Positions 48,017-59,541 of a DNA stretch of 64,000 nucleotides are shown here, piece after piece. The stretch lies in assembly GCF_035621355.1 (NCBI RefSeq), contig NZ_CP141769.1:620001-684000 (forward strand), written 5' to 3'. Both the position numbers and the translations under genes were made by a program. Positions within the stretch are counted from its first letter, which is position 1, and every line of letters begins with the position of its first letter. The DNA is from Thiobacillus sp. SCUT-2 (GTDB lineage: Bacteria > Pseudomonadota > Gammaproteobacteria > Burkholderiales > Thiobacillaceae). The notes below the pieces were generated by a model that worked only from the letters and a program-made list of their open reading frames with translations, was not told the origin of the DNA and did no database searches.

Positions 48017-48463
48017 GACCTGCTCGGGCGCGCGCTGCCACATCGATTCGAATTCGTGATTCAGCTCGGTCGCGCGGGCGGGATCGTCCTCGTGGACCGT
48101 GCCATGGATGGCAGACTTGTCGGCACGCAGCAGTACGCCGCGGCGGTCCGCGAGCACGAAGGCCTGGTCGGGGCGCGGCGCGTCGGGATCGGCCTTGCGG
48201 ATCTCGAGCACATGGCCGAAATCGCGCAGCAGCAGCATCAGGCGCGGGTGGTCGCGCGCGACGCGGCTGATGTCGTCGAGCAGCAGTTCGATGCGGCGGC
48301 CGCCGCCCGCCACGCACAGTGCGCGCAGCGCCGCGAGCCGCGTCGGGTCGTCGATGTCCAGCAGGTCGAGGTCGCGATCATAGAGCCGCAGCTGGCGGCG
48401 GGTGCCGGCCAGCAGGGCATCGAAGGCGGCGCGAAAGCCGGAGGGCGTGTCGAACGGATTCAT
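47993..48463 (-). CDS. Small conserved protein of unknown function (DUF7931-like)
   Basis: The 156-residue soluble protein has QLRLYDRDLDLLDIDDPTRL followed by a basic and acidic helix-strand series (RRIELLLDDISRVARDHPRL). This resembles phospholipase D-like or DUF7931 proteins, but no catalytic HKD motif is present. It overlaps the RoxA gene start by 4 bases and so is translated from the same mRNA. A link to ribosomal oxygenase function is possible but unproven. Confidence 0.7.
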   Translation of the reverse strand: MNPFDTPSGFRAAFDALLAGTRRQLRLYDRDLDLLDIDDPTRLAALRALCVAGGGRRIELLLDDISRVARDHPRLMLLLRDFGHVLEIRKADPDAPRPDQAFVLADRRGVLLRADKSAIHGTVHEDDPARATELNHEFESMWQRAPEQVSATTLGL

Positions 48464-49578
48464 GCTGCGTCGATCTCCAGCCAGCCGGCTTCATACCATT
48501 CGTAAAGCTGCTCGCGCAGCGCGGCCGGAACCGGCGCGGCGAGGCGTCGACGGTCGGCCAGCTGCTTCAGGGCGGCGACGGCGTCAGCGCGGGGCGTGAA
48601 GGCTTCGCCGTTGATGAAGAAACGTCGGCCGGTGAACAGCAGGCGCGAGCGCGGGTCGAGCGCGACGCCGCTCCGGTTGGCCTGTTTGTTGAATGCGGCA
48701 CGGTTGAGCGGGGTGGACGGCGGTTCGAAGAACACGTTCGGCTTGGGCTCCGAGAGGTAGCGTCCGGCGAACTCGGCGACGTCGCGGCGGTTCCAGCGGA
48801 TCCTGGCGATCATCGCCTCGATCTGGTCGATCATCGCGCGGCCGATTTCGCCGGGGTGGGCCTGCCGCCGCAGGTCGGGGTCGGCATAGCGGCCTTCCAG
48901 CGCGAGCGTGTCCTGCAGGTGCATCAGGAAGCCCTGCGCGAGTTCTTCCGCCGTGGGGGCGCGGAAGCCGATCGAGTAGGTCATGCACGCGTCCTCGGCG
49001 ACACCGAAGTGGGCGACGTGGGGGGGCAGGTAGAGCATGTCGCCGGGGCCGAGCACCCACTCGTCCTCGACCTCGAAATGGCGCAGGATCTTCAGCGGCG
49101 CATCGTCCAGGAGCGCAAGGTCGGTCTGCGTGCTGATCTGCCAGCGCCGGTGGCCCATCCCCTGAAGGAGGAAGACGTCGTAGGAGTCGAAGTGCGGGCC
49201 CACGCTGCCGCCCGGCGCCGCGTAGCTCACCATGAGGTCGTCCAGGCGGGCGTGCGGGATGAAGTCGAAGCGCCCGAGCAGCGCATCGGCCTCGGGCAGG
49301 AAATGGTTCAGCGACTGCACGAGCAGCGTCCATTCGGCCCTGGGCAGGCGCTTGAAGTCGCTCTTGCGGAACGGGCCGTGATCGAGCTGCCAGTCGGTGC
49401 CGCTGCCCCGGATCAGGCGCGATTCGACGTCGTCGCGGCAGGCCAGCTGCTGCATCTCGGCGGGGGACAGGAGTCCGCCAAAACCCGGGACGGCGTTACG
49501 GATCAGCAGCGGGCGCTTGTGCCACACCTCGCGCAGGAAACGGGAGGGGCTGAGGCCCCCCAGCAGGAAATTCGTCAT
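48460..49578 (-). CDS. roxA: Ribosomal protein 3-hydroxylase of the YcfD/RoxA type (JmjC cupin)
   Basis: The 372-residue Fe(II)/2-oxoglutarate oxygenase has the JmjC facial triad HFD in GPHFDSYDVF and the distal histidine in PHVAHFGVA. A C-terminal dimerisation and winged-helix region follows. YcfD hydroxylates an arginine of ribosomal protein uL16. The start MTNFLLGGLS is supported by the family, yet no ribosome site precedes it and a TATAAT lies only 8-13 bases upstream. Confidence 0.9.
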   Translation of the reverse strand: MTNFLLGGLSPSRFLREVWHKRPLLIRNAVPGFGGLLSPAEMQQLACRDDVESRLIRGSGTDWQLDHGPFRKSDFKRLPRAEWTLLVQSLNHFLPEADALLGRFDFIPHARLDDLMVSYAAPGGSVGPHFDSYDVFLLQGMGHRRWQISTQTDLALLDDAPLKILRHFEVEDEWVLGPGDMLYLPPHVAHFGVAEDACMTYSIGFRAPTAEELAQGFLMHLQDTLALEGRYADPDLRRQAHPGEIGRAMIDQIEAMIARIRWNRRDVAEFAGRYLSEPKPNVFFEPPSTPLNRAAFNKQANRSGVALDPRSRLLFTGRRFFINGEAFTPRADAVAALKQLADRRRLAAPVPAALREQLYEWYEAGWLEIDAA

Positions 49579-49585
49579 GGTCGCA

Positions 49586-49591
49586 ATTATA
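49586..49591 (-). promoter_or_regulatory. TATAAT element just before roxA
   Basis: A perfect -10 hexamer on the minus strand would place transcription start at or next to the roxA ATG (49578), giving a leaderless mRNA. The -35 match is poor. This 73-base gap also serves the divergent bcp, where TGATAGAAT (49611-49619) looks like an extended -10. Confidence 0.4.
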
Positions 49592-49651
49592 GCGATGCGG
49601 CCCGACGGGGCCTGATAGAATGCCGCAAGAAAGATACGCGGCGGAGTCCCG

Positions 49652-50116
49652 ATGCTGAAAGCAGGCGATCGCGCGCCGGATTTCTCGAATCCGGACGCGG
49701 ACATGAACATCGCAGAACTGTCCCAGTTCCGGGGGCGGACGCTGGTGCTGTATTTCTACGTGCGCGACGACACGCCGGGCTGCACGACCGAGGCGCTCGA
49801 GTTCTCCGAACTGGAAGGAGAGTTCGCCAAGCTGGGCGCCACGGTGCTGGGGGTCTCGCGCGACGACTGCATCCGGCATGGCGAATTCCGCGACAAGCAC
49901 GGTATCGGCGTGCGGCTGCTGGCCGACAAGGACCAGACCACGAGCGAGGCGTACGGCGTGCTGCAGGACAAGGAGGTGGACGGCGCCATGCGCAAGAGCA
50001 TGGTGCGCTCGACCTTCGTCATCGACAAACAGGGCATCATCCGTCATGCCCTGTACGGCGTTTCCAGCCGCGGCCATGCGGCGGAGGTGCTTCAACTGGT
50101 AAAGGAACTGAAGTGA
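49652..50116 (+). CDS. bcp: Thioredoxin-dependent peroxiredoxin (Bcp/PrxQ)
   Basis: The 154-residue peroxiredoxin has TPGCTTE with peroxidatic Cys44. The usual Bcp resolving cysteine five residues later is absent; Cys73 in SRDDC is a possible alternative. It reduces hydroperoxides using thioredoxin. GGCGGAG lies before the ATG. Its stop overlaps the slyD GTG start. Confidence 0.93.
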   Translation: MLKAGDRAPDFSNPDADMNIAELSQFRGRTLVLYFYVRDDTPGCTTEALEFSELEGEFAKLGATVLGVSRDDCIRHGEFRDKHGIGVRLLADKDQTTSEAYGVLQDKEVDGAMRKSMVRSTFVIDKQGIIRHALYGVSSRGHAAEVLQLVKELK

Positions 50117-50595
50117 ACATTGGCAAGGACACGGTCGTCACCATCACCTACATCGTCCGCGACCTGGACGGCAAGCTGCTGGAGGAGAGCGACGAACCGG
50201 TCAGCTACCTGCATGGCGGCTACGACAACATCTTCCCGCTGGTCGAGCAGGCGCTCGAAGGCAAGGTGATCGGCGAGACGATCGATCTCAAGTTGCAGCC
50301 TGCGGATGCGTTCGGCGAATTCGACGAAGATCTCGTGCGCGTCGAGCCGCGCGAGGCGTTCCCGCCGGAGATCGAGATCGGCATGCAATTCGTGGGGTCG
50401 CCGCTCGAGGGCGGCGAGGAACTGCTCTATACCGTGACCGACATCGCCGAGGAAAAGGTGGTCGTCGACGGCAATCATCCCTACGCCGGGCAGGCGGTGC
50501 ACTTCCAGTGCAAGGTCGCGGGCGTGCGCGCCGCGACGCCGGACGAGGTGGCGCACCGCCACGCACACGGCGAGCACGGCCATCACCACCACTGA
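50113..50595 (+). CDS. slyD: SlyD-like FKBP peptidyl-prolyl isomerase
   Basis: The 160-residue protein has an FKBP domain interrupted by an IF chaperone domain (about residues 70-125). A histidine-rich tail, HRHAHGEHGHHHH, should bind nickel or other metals. SlyD aids protein folding and hydrogenase nickel insertion; no hydrogenase gene is in this window. The start is GTG, overlapping the bcp stop (GTGA). Confidence 0.92.
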   Translation: MNIGKDTVVTITYIVRDLDGKLLEESDEPVSYLHGGYDNIFPLVEQALEGKVIGETIDLKLQPADAFGEFDEDLVRVEPREAFPPEIEIGMQFVGSPLEGGEELLYTVTDIAEEKVVVDGNHPYAGQAVHFQCKVAGVRAATPDEVAHRHAHGEHGHHHH

Positions 50596-50623
50596 GCCCC
50601 GCCCGCATTCGACGGCCGAGGGC

Positions 50624-50646
50624 GCCGGGCTGCTAAAATGCCCGGC
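50624..50646 (+). promoter_or_regulatory. Inverted repeat with a -10-like core upstream of accA
   Basis: GCCGGGC (50624-50630) and GCCCGGC (50640-50646) flank TGCTAAAAT, which has an extended -10 form. It lies 25-47 bases before the accA ATG. It may act as a promoter or as a weak slyD terminator stem; no good -35 is visible. Confidence 0.4.
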
Positions 50647-50670
50647 TAACCTGTTTTCTAAGACTGTTTG

Positions 50671-51639
50671 ATGAAAATCACCTTCCTCGATTTCGAGCAG
50701 CCGATCGCGGAACTCGAAGCCAAGATCGAAGAACTGCGCTTCGTGCAGGACGATTCCGCCCTGGACATCTCGGAGGAAATCCGCCGTCTGCAGAAGAAAA
50801 GCCAGACGCTGACCAAGGATATATACGCCAAGCTCAATGCCTGGCAGGTTTCGCAGGTGGCGCGGCATCCGCAGCGCCCCTACACGCTCGACTACGTGCA
50901 GGGCCTGTTCACCGATTTCGTCGAGCTGCACGGCGACCGTGCCTACGCCGACGACGCGGCGATCGTCGGCGGCATGGCCCGCTTCAATGGCGAGCCGGTG
51001 ATGGTGATCGGTCACCAGAAGGGTCGCGACACCAAGGAAAAGATCTTCCGCAATTTCGGCATGCCGCGCCCCGAAGGGTATCGCAAGGCCCTGCGGCTGA
51101 TGCGTCTGGCAGAGAAATTCGGCCTGCCGATCTTCACCTTCATCGATACGCCGGGGGCCTATCCGGGCATCGGCGCCGAGGAGCGCGGCCAGTCCGAAGC
51201 CATCGCGCGCAACCTCTACGTGATGGCCGAACTGAACACGCCGATCATCTGCACCATCGTGGGCGAAGGCGGATCCGGCGGCGCGCTGGCGATCGGCGTC
51301 GGCGACCGCATGCTGATCCTGCAGCATTCCACCTACTCGGTGATCTCGCCCGAAGGCTGCGCCTCGATCCTGTGGAAGAGCGCGGACAAGGCTTCGGTTG
51401 CGGCCGAGACGCTCGGGATCACTGCCGATCGCCTGAAGGCCAACGGGCTGGTCGACCGCATCGTCGAGGAACCCTTGGGGGGGGCGCAGCGCGACTGGGA
51501 TGCCATGTTCCAGTCGATGCGGCGTGCGCTGACCGACACGCTCGCCGACTTGCGCAAGCAGCCGCTCGACGCCCTGTTGAATGCGCGATATCAGCGATTG
51601 CGGGCGTATGGCAGCTACAAGGAATCTCCCGCCAAATAG
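50671..51639 (+). CDS. accA: Acetyl-CoA carboxylase carboxyltransferase subunit alpha
   Basis: The 322-residue enzyme carries out the carboxyl transfer that makes malonyl-CoA with AccD. The hallmarks [36 protein letters not shown] and [15 protein letters not shown] are all present. The ATG at 50671 is preceded by a TTG that is less likely. Its 3' end overlaps tilS by 32 bases. Confidence 0.96.
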   Translation: MKITFLDFEQPIAELEAKIEELRFVQDDSALDISEEIRRLQKKSQTLTKDIYAKLNAWQVSQVARHPQRPYTLDYVQGLFTDFVELHGDRAYADDAAIVGGMARFNGEPVMVIGHQKGRDTKEKIFRNFGMPRPEGYRKALRLMRLAEKFGLPIFTFIDTPGAYPGIGAEERGQSEAIARNLYVMAELNTPIICTIVGEGGSGGALAIGVGDRMLILQHSTYSVISPEGCASILWKSADKASVAAETLGITADRLKANGLVDRIVEEPLGGAQRDWDAMFQSMRRALTDTLADLRKQPLDALLNARYQRLRAYGSYKESPAK

Positions 51640-52993
51640 GCTGGCGATTTCGGCGGTGGCGGCGGTGCTGGGCCGCCACGTTCCGCCGCACGCGCGACTG
51701 GTTCTGGCGCTCTCCGGCGGACTCGACTCGGTCGTCCTGCTGCATGCCTTGCTGGCGCTGCGCGACGCCCATCCCTTCGAGTTGCGTGCCCTGCACGTGC
51801 ATCACGGACTGTCGCCGCATGCCGACGCCTGGGCGGATTTTTGCGGCAGCCTATGCACAGCCGGCGGGGTCGAATTGGCGGTCCATCGCGTGCAGATCGC
51901 GCGCGACGATCCGGCCGGCGTCGAGGCCGCAGCCCGGCGCGAGCGGCAGCGCGTCTTCGCCGCTGCCGACGCGGACTTTCTGCTCACGGCGCACCACCAG
52001 GACGATCAGGCCGAAACGCTGCTGCTGCAGCTGCTGCGCGGCGCCGGACCGAAGGGCCTGGCGGCGATGGCAGAGCAGGTGGCGCCACGAGGCTGGCGAG
52101 CGGTCCTGTTGCGTCCCTTTCTGAACGTCGCGCGCGCGGAGCTGTCGCGTGCGGCGGAAGCGGCGGGCCTCGCGTGGGTCGACGACGAGAGCAACGTCGA
52201 CGTGCGCTATCGCCGCAATGCGCTGCGGCATGAAGTGATGCCGCTGCTGGCGCGGCACTTTCCCGGCGCCGGCCGGACACTGGCGCGGGCCGCGGCACTG
52301 CAGGCGGATGCGGCGGAGCTGCTCGACGATCTGGCCCGGCTCGACGGCTGCGAGGCGATCGCCGGCGAGCGCCTCGACTGCGCCGCGCTGGCGCGCCTGC
52401 CTCCCCCCCGTGCCCGCAATCTGCTGCGTCACTTCTTCGAGCAGTCTGGCCAGCCGATGCCGCCCGCCCGCCGCCTCGACGAAGCCTTGCACCAGCTGCG
52501 CGACGCGCACCCGGACGCGCGGGTACGGGTCGATTTCGGTCCGGTCGCGTTGTGGCGTTATCGCGGCGGCGCCTACCTGGTGCCGCTCGGGCCGCCGCCG
52601 GCGCCCCCCGTTCGCTGGCAGGGGGAAGCGCGGATCTGGGTGCCCGCCGCAGGCGTGGCTGTGCAGATGGCGACCGTGGTCGGCGCCGGACTGAGGCGCG
52701 CTGCGCTCGAGGCCGGGAACGTTACCCTGGGGGTGCGGCAAGGCGGCGAACGGCTCCGGCTTCATGCCGACGGCCCGCATCGGAGCCTGAAGAACCTGCT
52801 GCAGGAGCATGCGATTCCGCCGTGGGCGCGTGGCCGGCTGCCGCTTCTGTGGTGCGACGGGCGTCTGGTGTGGGTGGCCGGCATCGGTTTCGACGCCGAC
52901 CACGTCGCGGCGCCTGGCGAGGCGGGGGTGCTGCCATGCGTGGTCGAATCGGCGCCGGAACAAGACAGCAGGGGGCCGGGCGTGCTATCCTAG
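51608..52993 (+). CDS. tilS: tRNA(Ile)-lysidine synthase
   Basis: The 461-residue enzyme adds lysine to the wobble cytidine of tRNA-Ile(CAU). It has the PP-loop [13 protein letters not shown], the [17 protein letters not shown] motif, [14 protein letters not shown], and a C-terminal TilS domain ([20 protein letters not shown]). The start [10 protein letters not shown] overlaps accA; earlier in-frame codons are also open, so the start is not certain. Confidence 0.93.
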   Translation: MAATRNLPPNRLAISAVAAVLGRHVPPHARLVLALSGGLDSVVLLHALLALRDAHPFELRALHVHHGLSPHADAWADFCGSLCTAGGVELAVHRVQIARDDPAGVEAAARRERQRVFAAADADFLLTAHHQDDQAETLLLQLLRGAGPKGLAAMAEQVAPRGWRAVLLRPFLNVARAELSRAAEAAGLAWVDDESNVDVRYRRNALRHEVMPLLARHFPGAGRTLARAAALQADAAELLDDLARLDGCEAIAGERLDCAALARLPPPRARNLLRHFFEQSGQPMPPARRLDEALHQLRDAHPDARVRVDFGPVALWRYRGGAYLVPLGPPPAPPVRWQGEARIWVPAAGVAVQMATVVGAGLRRAALEAGNVTLGVRQGGERLRLHADGPHRSLKNLLQEHAIPPWARGRLPLLWCDGRLVWVAGIGFDADHVAAPGEAGVLPCVVESAPEQDSRGPGVLS

Positions 52994-53048
52994 CGGGCTG
53001 ATTTTCATGGTTTTTTGAACCGTTTTCTCATTCCTCTGGAGCATGCAC

Positions 53049-53477
53049 ATGGCTGTTCAGCGTACCTTTTCCATCATCAAGCCCGACGCCGTCAAAAAGA
53101 ACGTGATCGGCAAGATCGTCAGCCGCTTCGAGAGCAACGGCCTCAAGGTCGTCGCCTCGAAGATGAAGCATCTGTCGCGCCAGGAAGCCGAAGGGTTCTA
53201 CGCTGTGCACAAGGACCGTCCCTTCTTCAAGGACCTGGTCGACTTCATGGTGTCCGGCCCCGTGGTGCTGCAGGTGCTGGAAGGCGAGGACGCGATCGCC
53301 AAGAATCGCGCGCTGATGGGTGCAACCGACCCGAAGAAGGCCGAGCCGGGCACCATCCGTGCCGACTTCGCCGAGAGCATCGACGCCAATGCCGTGCACG
53401 GCTCCGACGCCCCCGAAACTGCGGCGATCGAGATCGCCTACTTCTTCCCCGCCTGCGAAGTCTACGCGGGCCGTTGA
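53049..53477 (+). CDS. ndk: Nucleoside diphosphate kinase
   Basis: The 142-residue enzyme transfers phosphate among nucleotides through the active histidine in [10 protein letters not shown]. The fold opens with [19 protein letters not shown]. Two ATGs lie 6 bases apart; GGAG at 53038-53041 is correctly spaced only for the second, so I start there. It precedes rlmN as in many proteobacteria. Confidence 0.97.
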   Translation: MAVQRTFSIIKPDAVKKNVIGKIVSRFESNGLKVVASKMKHLSRQEAEGFYAVHKDRPFFKDLVDFMVSGPVVLQVLEGEDAIAKNRALMGATDPKKAEPGTIRADFAESIDANAVHGSDAPETAAIEIAYFFPACEVYAGR

Positions 53478-53504
53478 TGTGAAACTCGCGAAGCGAGACC
53501 TTGT

Positions 53505-53542
53505 CCCCCTCTCCCGCTTGCGGGAGAGGGCGGGGGAGAGGG
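53505..53542. repeat. Palindromic repeat between ndk and rlmN
   Basis: CCCTCTCCC-GCTT-GCGGGAGAGGG is followed by a partial copy, CGGGGGAGAGGG. It shares its CCCGCTTGCGGG core with the repeat inside valS at 40436-40468. The end of the element provides GAGAGGG about 6 bases before the rlmN ATG, so it may supply the ribosome site. A small CTCGC-GAA-GCGAG hairpin sits just upstream. Confidence 0.75.
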
Positions 53543-53548
53543 AAACGC

Positions 53549-54648
<1,100 letters not shown>

Positions 54649-54652
<4 letters not shown>

Positions 54653-55419
54653 GGAGATGGATCGGCGTGGTGGCGGTGGCGGCGTGCCTGACCGGGTGCG
54701 CGGCGCAGCAGGTCGACAGCGGCGCTGCGGCGAGCGAGGCCGACAGCCAGGGCCACGAGCGGGCGAAGGTGTTCACCGACCTGGCCGGGGCCTACTTGTC
54801 GCGCGGGCAGTACAAGGTGGCGCTCGACGAGCTGCGCAAGGCGATCACGGCCGACAGCCGCTTCGGCCCGGCCTACAACGTCTACGGCATGATCTACATG
54901 GATCTCGGCGAGGACCAGCTGGCGGAGGAGAACTTCCGCCGCGCCATCGACCTGAACCACAACGATTCGGACACGCGCAACAACTACGGCTGGTTCCTCT
55001 GCACCCGCGGGCGCTATGACGAAGGGCTCGCGCAGTTCACGGCGGCCTTGCGCAACCCCTTGTACACCCAGCCCGAACTGGCCATGGCCAATGCCGGATT
55101 GTGCGCCGAGAAGAAAGGCGACATTGCGCTGGCCGAGGCGAACCTGTCGAAGTCGCTCAAGCTGCAGCCCGACAACGCGGGCACCCTGCTGAAGCTGGCG
55201 GGCCTCTATTACCGGCAGGGGCGGCTGCAGGAGGCGCAGCGCCAGCTGGCGCGCCATGACGAACTGGCGCCGCCGTCGGCCGCAAGCCTGTGGCTGGGCG
55301 TGCTGCTCGAGCGCAAGCTCGGCGATCGCGCGCAGGAAACCGCCTACGCCGCTCAGCTGCGCAAGCGCTTCCCGGATTCGAACGAAGCGCAGCGACTGAT
55401 GTCTGGACAATTCGAATGA
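54649..55419 (+). CDS. pilW: PilF/PilW-type TPR lipoprotein
   Basis: The 256-residue lipoprotein has a lipobox in CLTGC and at least five tetratricopeptide repeats. PilF/PilW proteins assist outer-membrane secretin assembly for type IV pili. The start is a GTG overlapping the rlmN stop. The gene belongs to the conserved rlmN-pilW-rodZ-ispG order and need not serve the Msh locus in this window. Confidence 0.9.
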
Positions 55420-56249
55420 GCGAAGCCGGGAGCGCGTCGATCGGGCAGGCCCTGCGGGACGCGCGCGAAGCCCAGGGAATTTCGCTGGATGACGCGGCCG
55501 TCCGCCTGCGCCTGATGCAACGCCAGATCGAGGCGATGGAGCGGGACGACTTCGAGAGCCTCGGGCAGCCCGTTTTCGCCCGCGGCTTCGTGCGCAACTA
55601 TGCGCGGCTGCTGGGGCTTGCGCCCGAGCCCTTGCTCGGCCGGATGGAGGGTGCGCCGGCGGAGCCGCCTGCCGTCAGCCGCGTCGAGCCGATCCCGTCG
55701 CGGCCCTGGTTTGCCTCCCCGTGGCTGATCGTGTCGCTGCTGGCGCTGGTGCTGGCCGTTGCCGTCCCGGTCGCGCTCTACATGTGGCTCAGCAGCGAGC
55801 CCGAGGAGCCCGCGCGCACGGCTGCGCCGCTCGCCCGGCATCCGGCAGAGGGCGCGCCGGCAACGCCAGGTGCGGCCAAGCCGGAGGCGGCTGCCCCGGC
55901 GACCACGGCAGCGAACTCGCCCGCAGCACCGCCCGTAGTCGGCGACGGGCAGGGTGAGTCCGGCGACCCGGCCTCGCCCGCGCCGGTGGCCACTGAGTCG
56001 GCGCCGGCCGGAAGCGTGCTGCATCTCGAGTTCGTCGGCGATTCGTGGACCGAAGTCCGGGATGAGAGCGGACGCATGCTGATGCGCCAGCTGAACCATG
56101 CGGGGGGCAGCGCGGATGTGCGCGGCCAACCGCCCTTCGATCTGGTCATCGGCAATGCGGCGCAGGTGCAGTTGACCTACAACGGCCGTGCCATCGACCT
56201 CAAGCCGTTCGTCGACGGAACGGTCGCGCGTTTCACGCTTGAAGAATAG
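55416..56249 (+). CDS. rodZ: RodZ-like cytoskeletal membrane protein
   Basis: The 277-residue protein has an N-terminal HTH domain (SIGQALRDAREAQGISLDDA) and one membrane segment (WLIVSLLALVLAVAVPVALY). A long Ala/Pro-rich linker and a C-terminal DUF4115 domain (EFVGDSWTEVRDESGRML) follow. RodZ links MreB filaments to the membrane and helps set rod shape. It overlaps pilW by 4 bases. Confidence 0.92.
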   Translation: MSEAGSASIGQALRDAREAQGISLDDAAVRLRLMQRQIEAMERDDFESLGQPVFARGFVRNYARLLGLAPEPLLGRMEGAPAEPPAVSRVEPIPSRPWFASPWLIVSLLALVLAVAVPVALYMWLSSEPEEPARTAAPLARHPAEGAPATPGAAKPEAAAPATTAANSPAAPPVVGDGQGESGDPASPAPVATESAPAGSVLHLEFVGDSWTEVRDESGRMLMRQLNHAGGSADVRGQPPFDLVIGNAAQVQLTYNGRAIDLKPFVDGTVARFTLEE

Positions 56250-56279
56250 CCCTCGTTTGCGAACAGCCTTCCCGGAAGA

Positions 56280-57500
56280 ATGATGTCCCAGATTGTCCGT
56301 CGTTCCACCCGCCAAGTGCGGATCGGTTCCGTGCTGGTCGGCGGCGATGCCCCCGTCGTCGTGCAGTCGATGACCAATACCGACACGGTCGACGTCACCG
56401 CCACGGTGCGCCAGGTGCAGGCGCTCGCCGAAGCCGGTTCCGAACTGGTGCGGATCACCGTCAATACGCTCGAGGCGGCCGCCGCGGTGCCGCGGATCCG
56501 CGAGCGCCTCGATGTCCTTGGCTGCCGGGTGCCGCTGATCGGCGATTTTCATTTCAACGGCCACAAGCTCCTGACGCAGGTGCCGGAATGCGCCCAGGCG
56601 CTCGCCAAGCTCAGGATCAACCCCGGCAACATCGGACGCGGCAACAAGCGCGACGAGCAGTTCGCCACGCTCATCGAGGTCGCGTGCAAGTACGACAAGC
56701 CGGTGCGCATCGGCGTCAACTGGGGCAGCCTCGACCAGGCGCTCGCCGCGCGCATGATGGACGACAATGCGCGCCTGGCGCAGCCGGAGGATGCCGAAGT
56801 GGTGATGCGCCGCGCGATGGTGGCTTCGGCACTGGAATCGGCCAGGAAAGCGGAGGAACTGGGCCTTGCCGGCGACCGCATCATCCTGTCATGCAAGATG
56901 AGCCGGGTGCAGGACCTGATCGGTGTCTACCGCGACCTGGCGGCGCAGTGCGACTATCCGCTGCATCTCGGGCTCACCGAGGCGGGCATGGGGTCGAAGG
57001 GCATCGTGGCGTCGACGGCGGCCCTGTCGGTGCTGTTGCAGGAAGGCATCGGCGACACCATCCGCATTTCGCTGACGCCCGAGCCGGGCGGCGAGCGCAC
57101 GCAGGAGGTGCGCGTCGGCCAGGAGATCCTCCAGGCCCTCGGCCTGCGCGCGTTCACGCCGCAGGTTACCGCCTGCCCGGGGTGCGGACGCACGACCTCG
57201 ACCGTGTTCCAGGAACTCGCGCAGGACATCGAGACCTACCTGCGCAACCAGATGCCGCTGTGGCGCAGCCAGTATCCCGGCGTCGAGTCGATGCAGGTCG
57301 CGGTGATGGGCTGCGTCGTCAACGGACCCGGCGAGTCGAAGCACGCCAATATCGGCATCTCGCTGCCGGGCACCGGCGAGGTGCCGGTCGCGCCGGTTTA
57401 CGTCGACGGCGAAAAGACCGTGACCCTGAAGGGCGAGCGGATCGCCGAAGAATTCCAGGCCATCGTCGAGGACTACGTGCAACGGCGGTACGGGCATTGA
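56280..57500 (+). CDS. ispG: 4-hydroxy-3-methylbut-2-enyl-diphosphate synthase
   Basis: The 406-residue 4Fe-4S enzyme of the MEP isoprenoid pathway converts ME-cPP to HMBPP. The iron-sulfur cysteines are in ACPGCGRT and GCVVNGPGE. The TIM-barrel part has VQSMTNTDT and [10 protein letters not shown]. Two consecutive ATGs are possible starts; GGAAGA lies directly before them, and the second may be favoured. Confidence 0.96.
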   Translation: MMSQIVRRSTRQVRIGSVLVGGDAPVVVQSMTNTDTVDVTATVRQVQALAEAGSELVRITVNTLEAAAAVPRIRERLDVLGCRVPLIGDFHFNGHKLLTQVPECAQALAKLRINPGNIGRGNKRDEQFATLIEVACKYDKPVRIGVNWGSLDQALAARMMDDNARLAQPEDAEVVMRRAMVASALESARKAEELGLAGDRIILSCKMSRVQDLIGVYRDLAAQCDYPLHLGLTEAGMGSKGIVASTAALSVLLQEGIGDTIRISLTPEPGGERTQEVRVGQEILQALGLRAFTPQVTACPGCGRTTSTVFQELAQDIETYLRNQMPLWRSQYPGVESMQVAVMGCVVNGPGESKHANIGISLPGTGEVPVAPVYVDGEKTVTLKGERIAEEFQAIVEDYVQRRYGH

Positions 57501-57509
57501 ACGAGTCTT

Positions 57510-57600
57510 TATCCGCGAAGGGATGCGAAGGAAGAATCTAACAATCAAGAAGAACCGCGATTGGGTTTTCTGCGCGCTTCTTCGCATTCTTCGCGGATAG
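57510..57600. repeat. Long imperfect inverted repeat between ispG and hisS
   Basis: The arm TATCCGCGAAGGGATGCGAA (57510-57529) pairs with its near-complement ending in TTCGCGGATA (57580-57599), with about two mismatches in the first 20 positions. The 118-base gap contains little else. The TCTTCGCG-type arms look like a dispersed element or a strong mRNA hairpin. Confidence 0.7.
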
Positions 57601-57618
57601 ATAATTAATTTCGGGAAC

Positions 57619-58881
<1,263 letters not shown>

Positions 58882-58899
58882 CTCAATAAGGCACAGCAG

Positions 58900-59541
58900 A
58901 TGGCAACGTACGATCTCGACGAACAGGAACGGCTGGACGAGCTCAAGGCCTGGTGGAAGCGCTGGGGCAACCTGGTGATGACCGCCCTCGCGGTGATGAT
59001 CGCCGCAGGCGCCGGCTGGCGCTACTGGCAGAACCGCGAAGTCACCCAAAGCCTGGAGGCGGCCACCGTTTATGAAAAGCTGACGCAATCGCTTGCCGCG
59101 AACGACACCAAGGGCACGCGGGAGGCCGGCGCGATGCTGATCGAGCAGTACAAGGGCACGGCCTATGCGCCGCGCGCTGCCCTGCTGCTCGCCAAGGTGA
59201 ATGCCGCCGCGAATGACCTGAAGAGCGCGCAAAGCCAGCTGGAATGGGCCGCGGCCCATACGAAGGAGCCGGCCCTCAAGGACCTCGCGCATCTCCGTCT
59301 GGCCGGCGTGCAGCTCGACCAGAAGCAATACGATGCGGCGCTGAAGACGCTCGCCGGCACGCACAGCGACGCGTTCGCGTTCCGCTTCGAGGACCTGCGC
59401 GGCGATGTCCTCATGGCCCAGGGCAAGCGCGACGAGGCGCGTTCGGCATACCAGGCGGCCTACACGAAGATGGAAGCCGACAACCCGTATCGGAGCATCG
59501 TCGAACTGAAGCTCGACGCCCTTGGAGGAGAAGCCAAGTGA
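58900..59541 (+). CDS. yfgM: YfgM-like SecYEG ancillary protein
   Basis: The 213-residue inner-membrane protein opens ATYDLDEQERLDELKAWWKR, has one membrane segment (LVMTALAVMIAAGAGWRYW) and ends in TPR-type helices. YfgM works with PpiD near the translocon. Its position between hisS and bamB is strongly conserved. It overlaps bamB by 4 bases. Confidence 0.92.
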   Translation: MATYDLDEQERLDELKAWWKRWGNLVMTALAVMIAAGAGWRYWQNREVTQSLEAATVYEKLTQSLAANDTKGTREAGAMLIEQYKGTAYAPRAALLLAKVNAAANDLKSAQSQLEWAAAHTKEPALKDLAHLRLAGVQLDQKQYDAALKTLAGTHSDAFAFRFEDLRGDVLMAQGKRDEARSAYQAAYTKMEADNPYRSIVELKLDALGGEAK

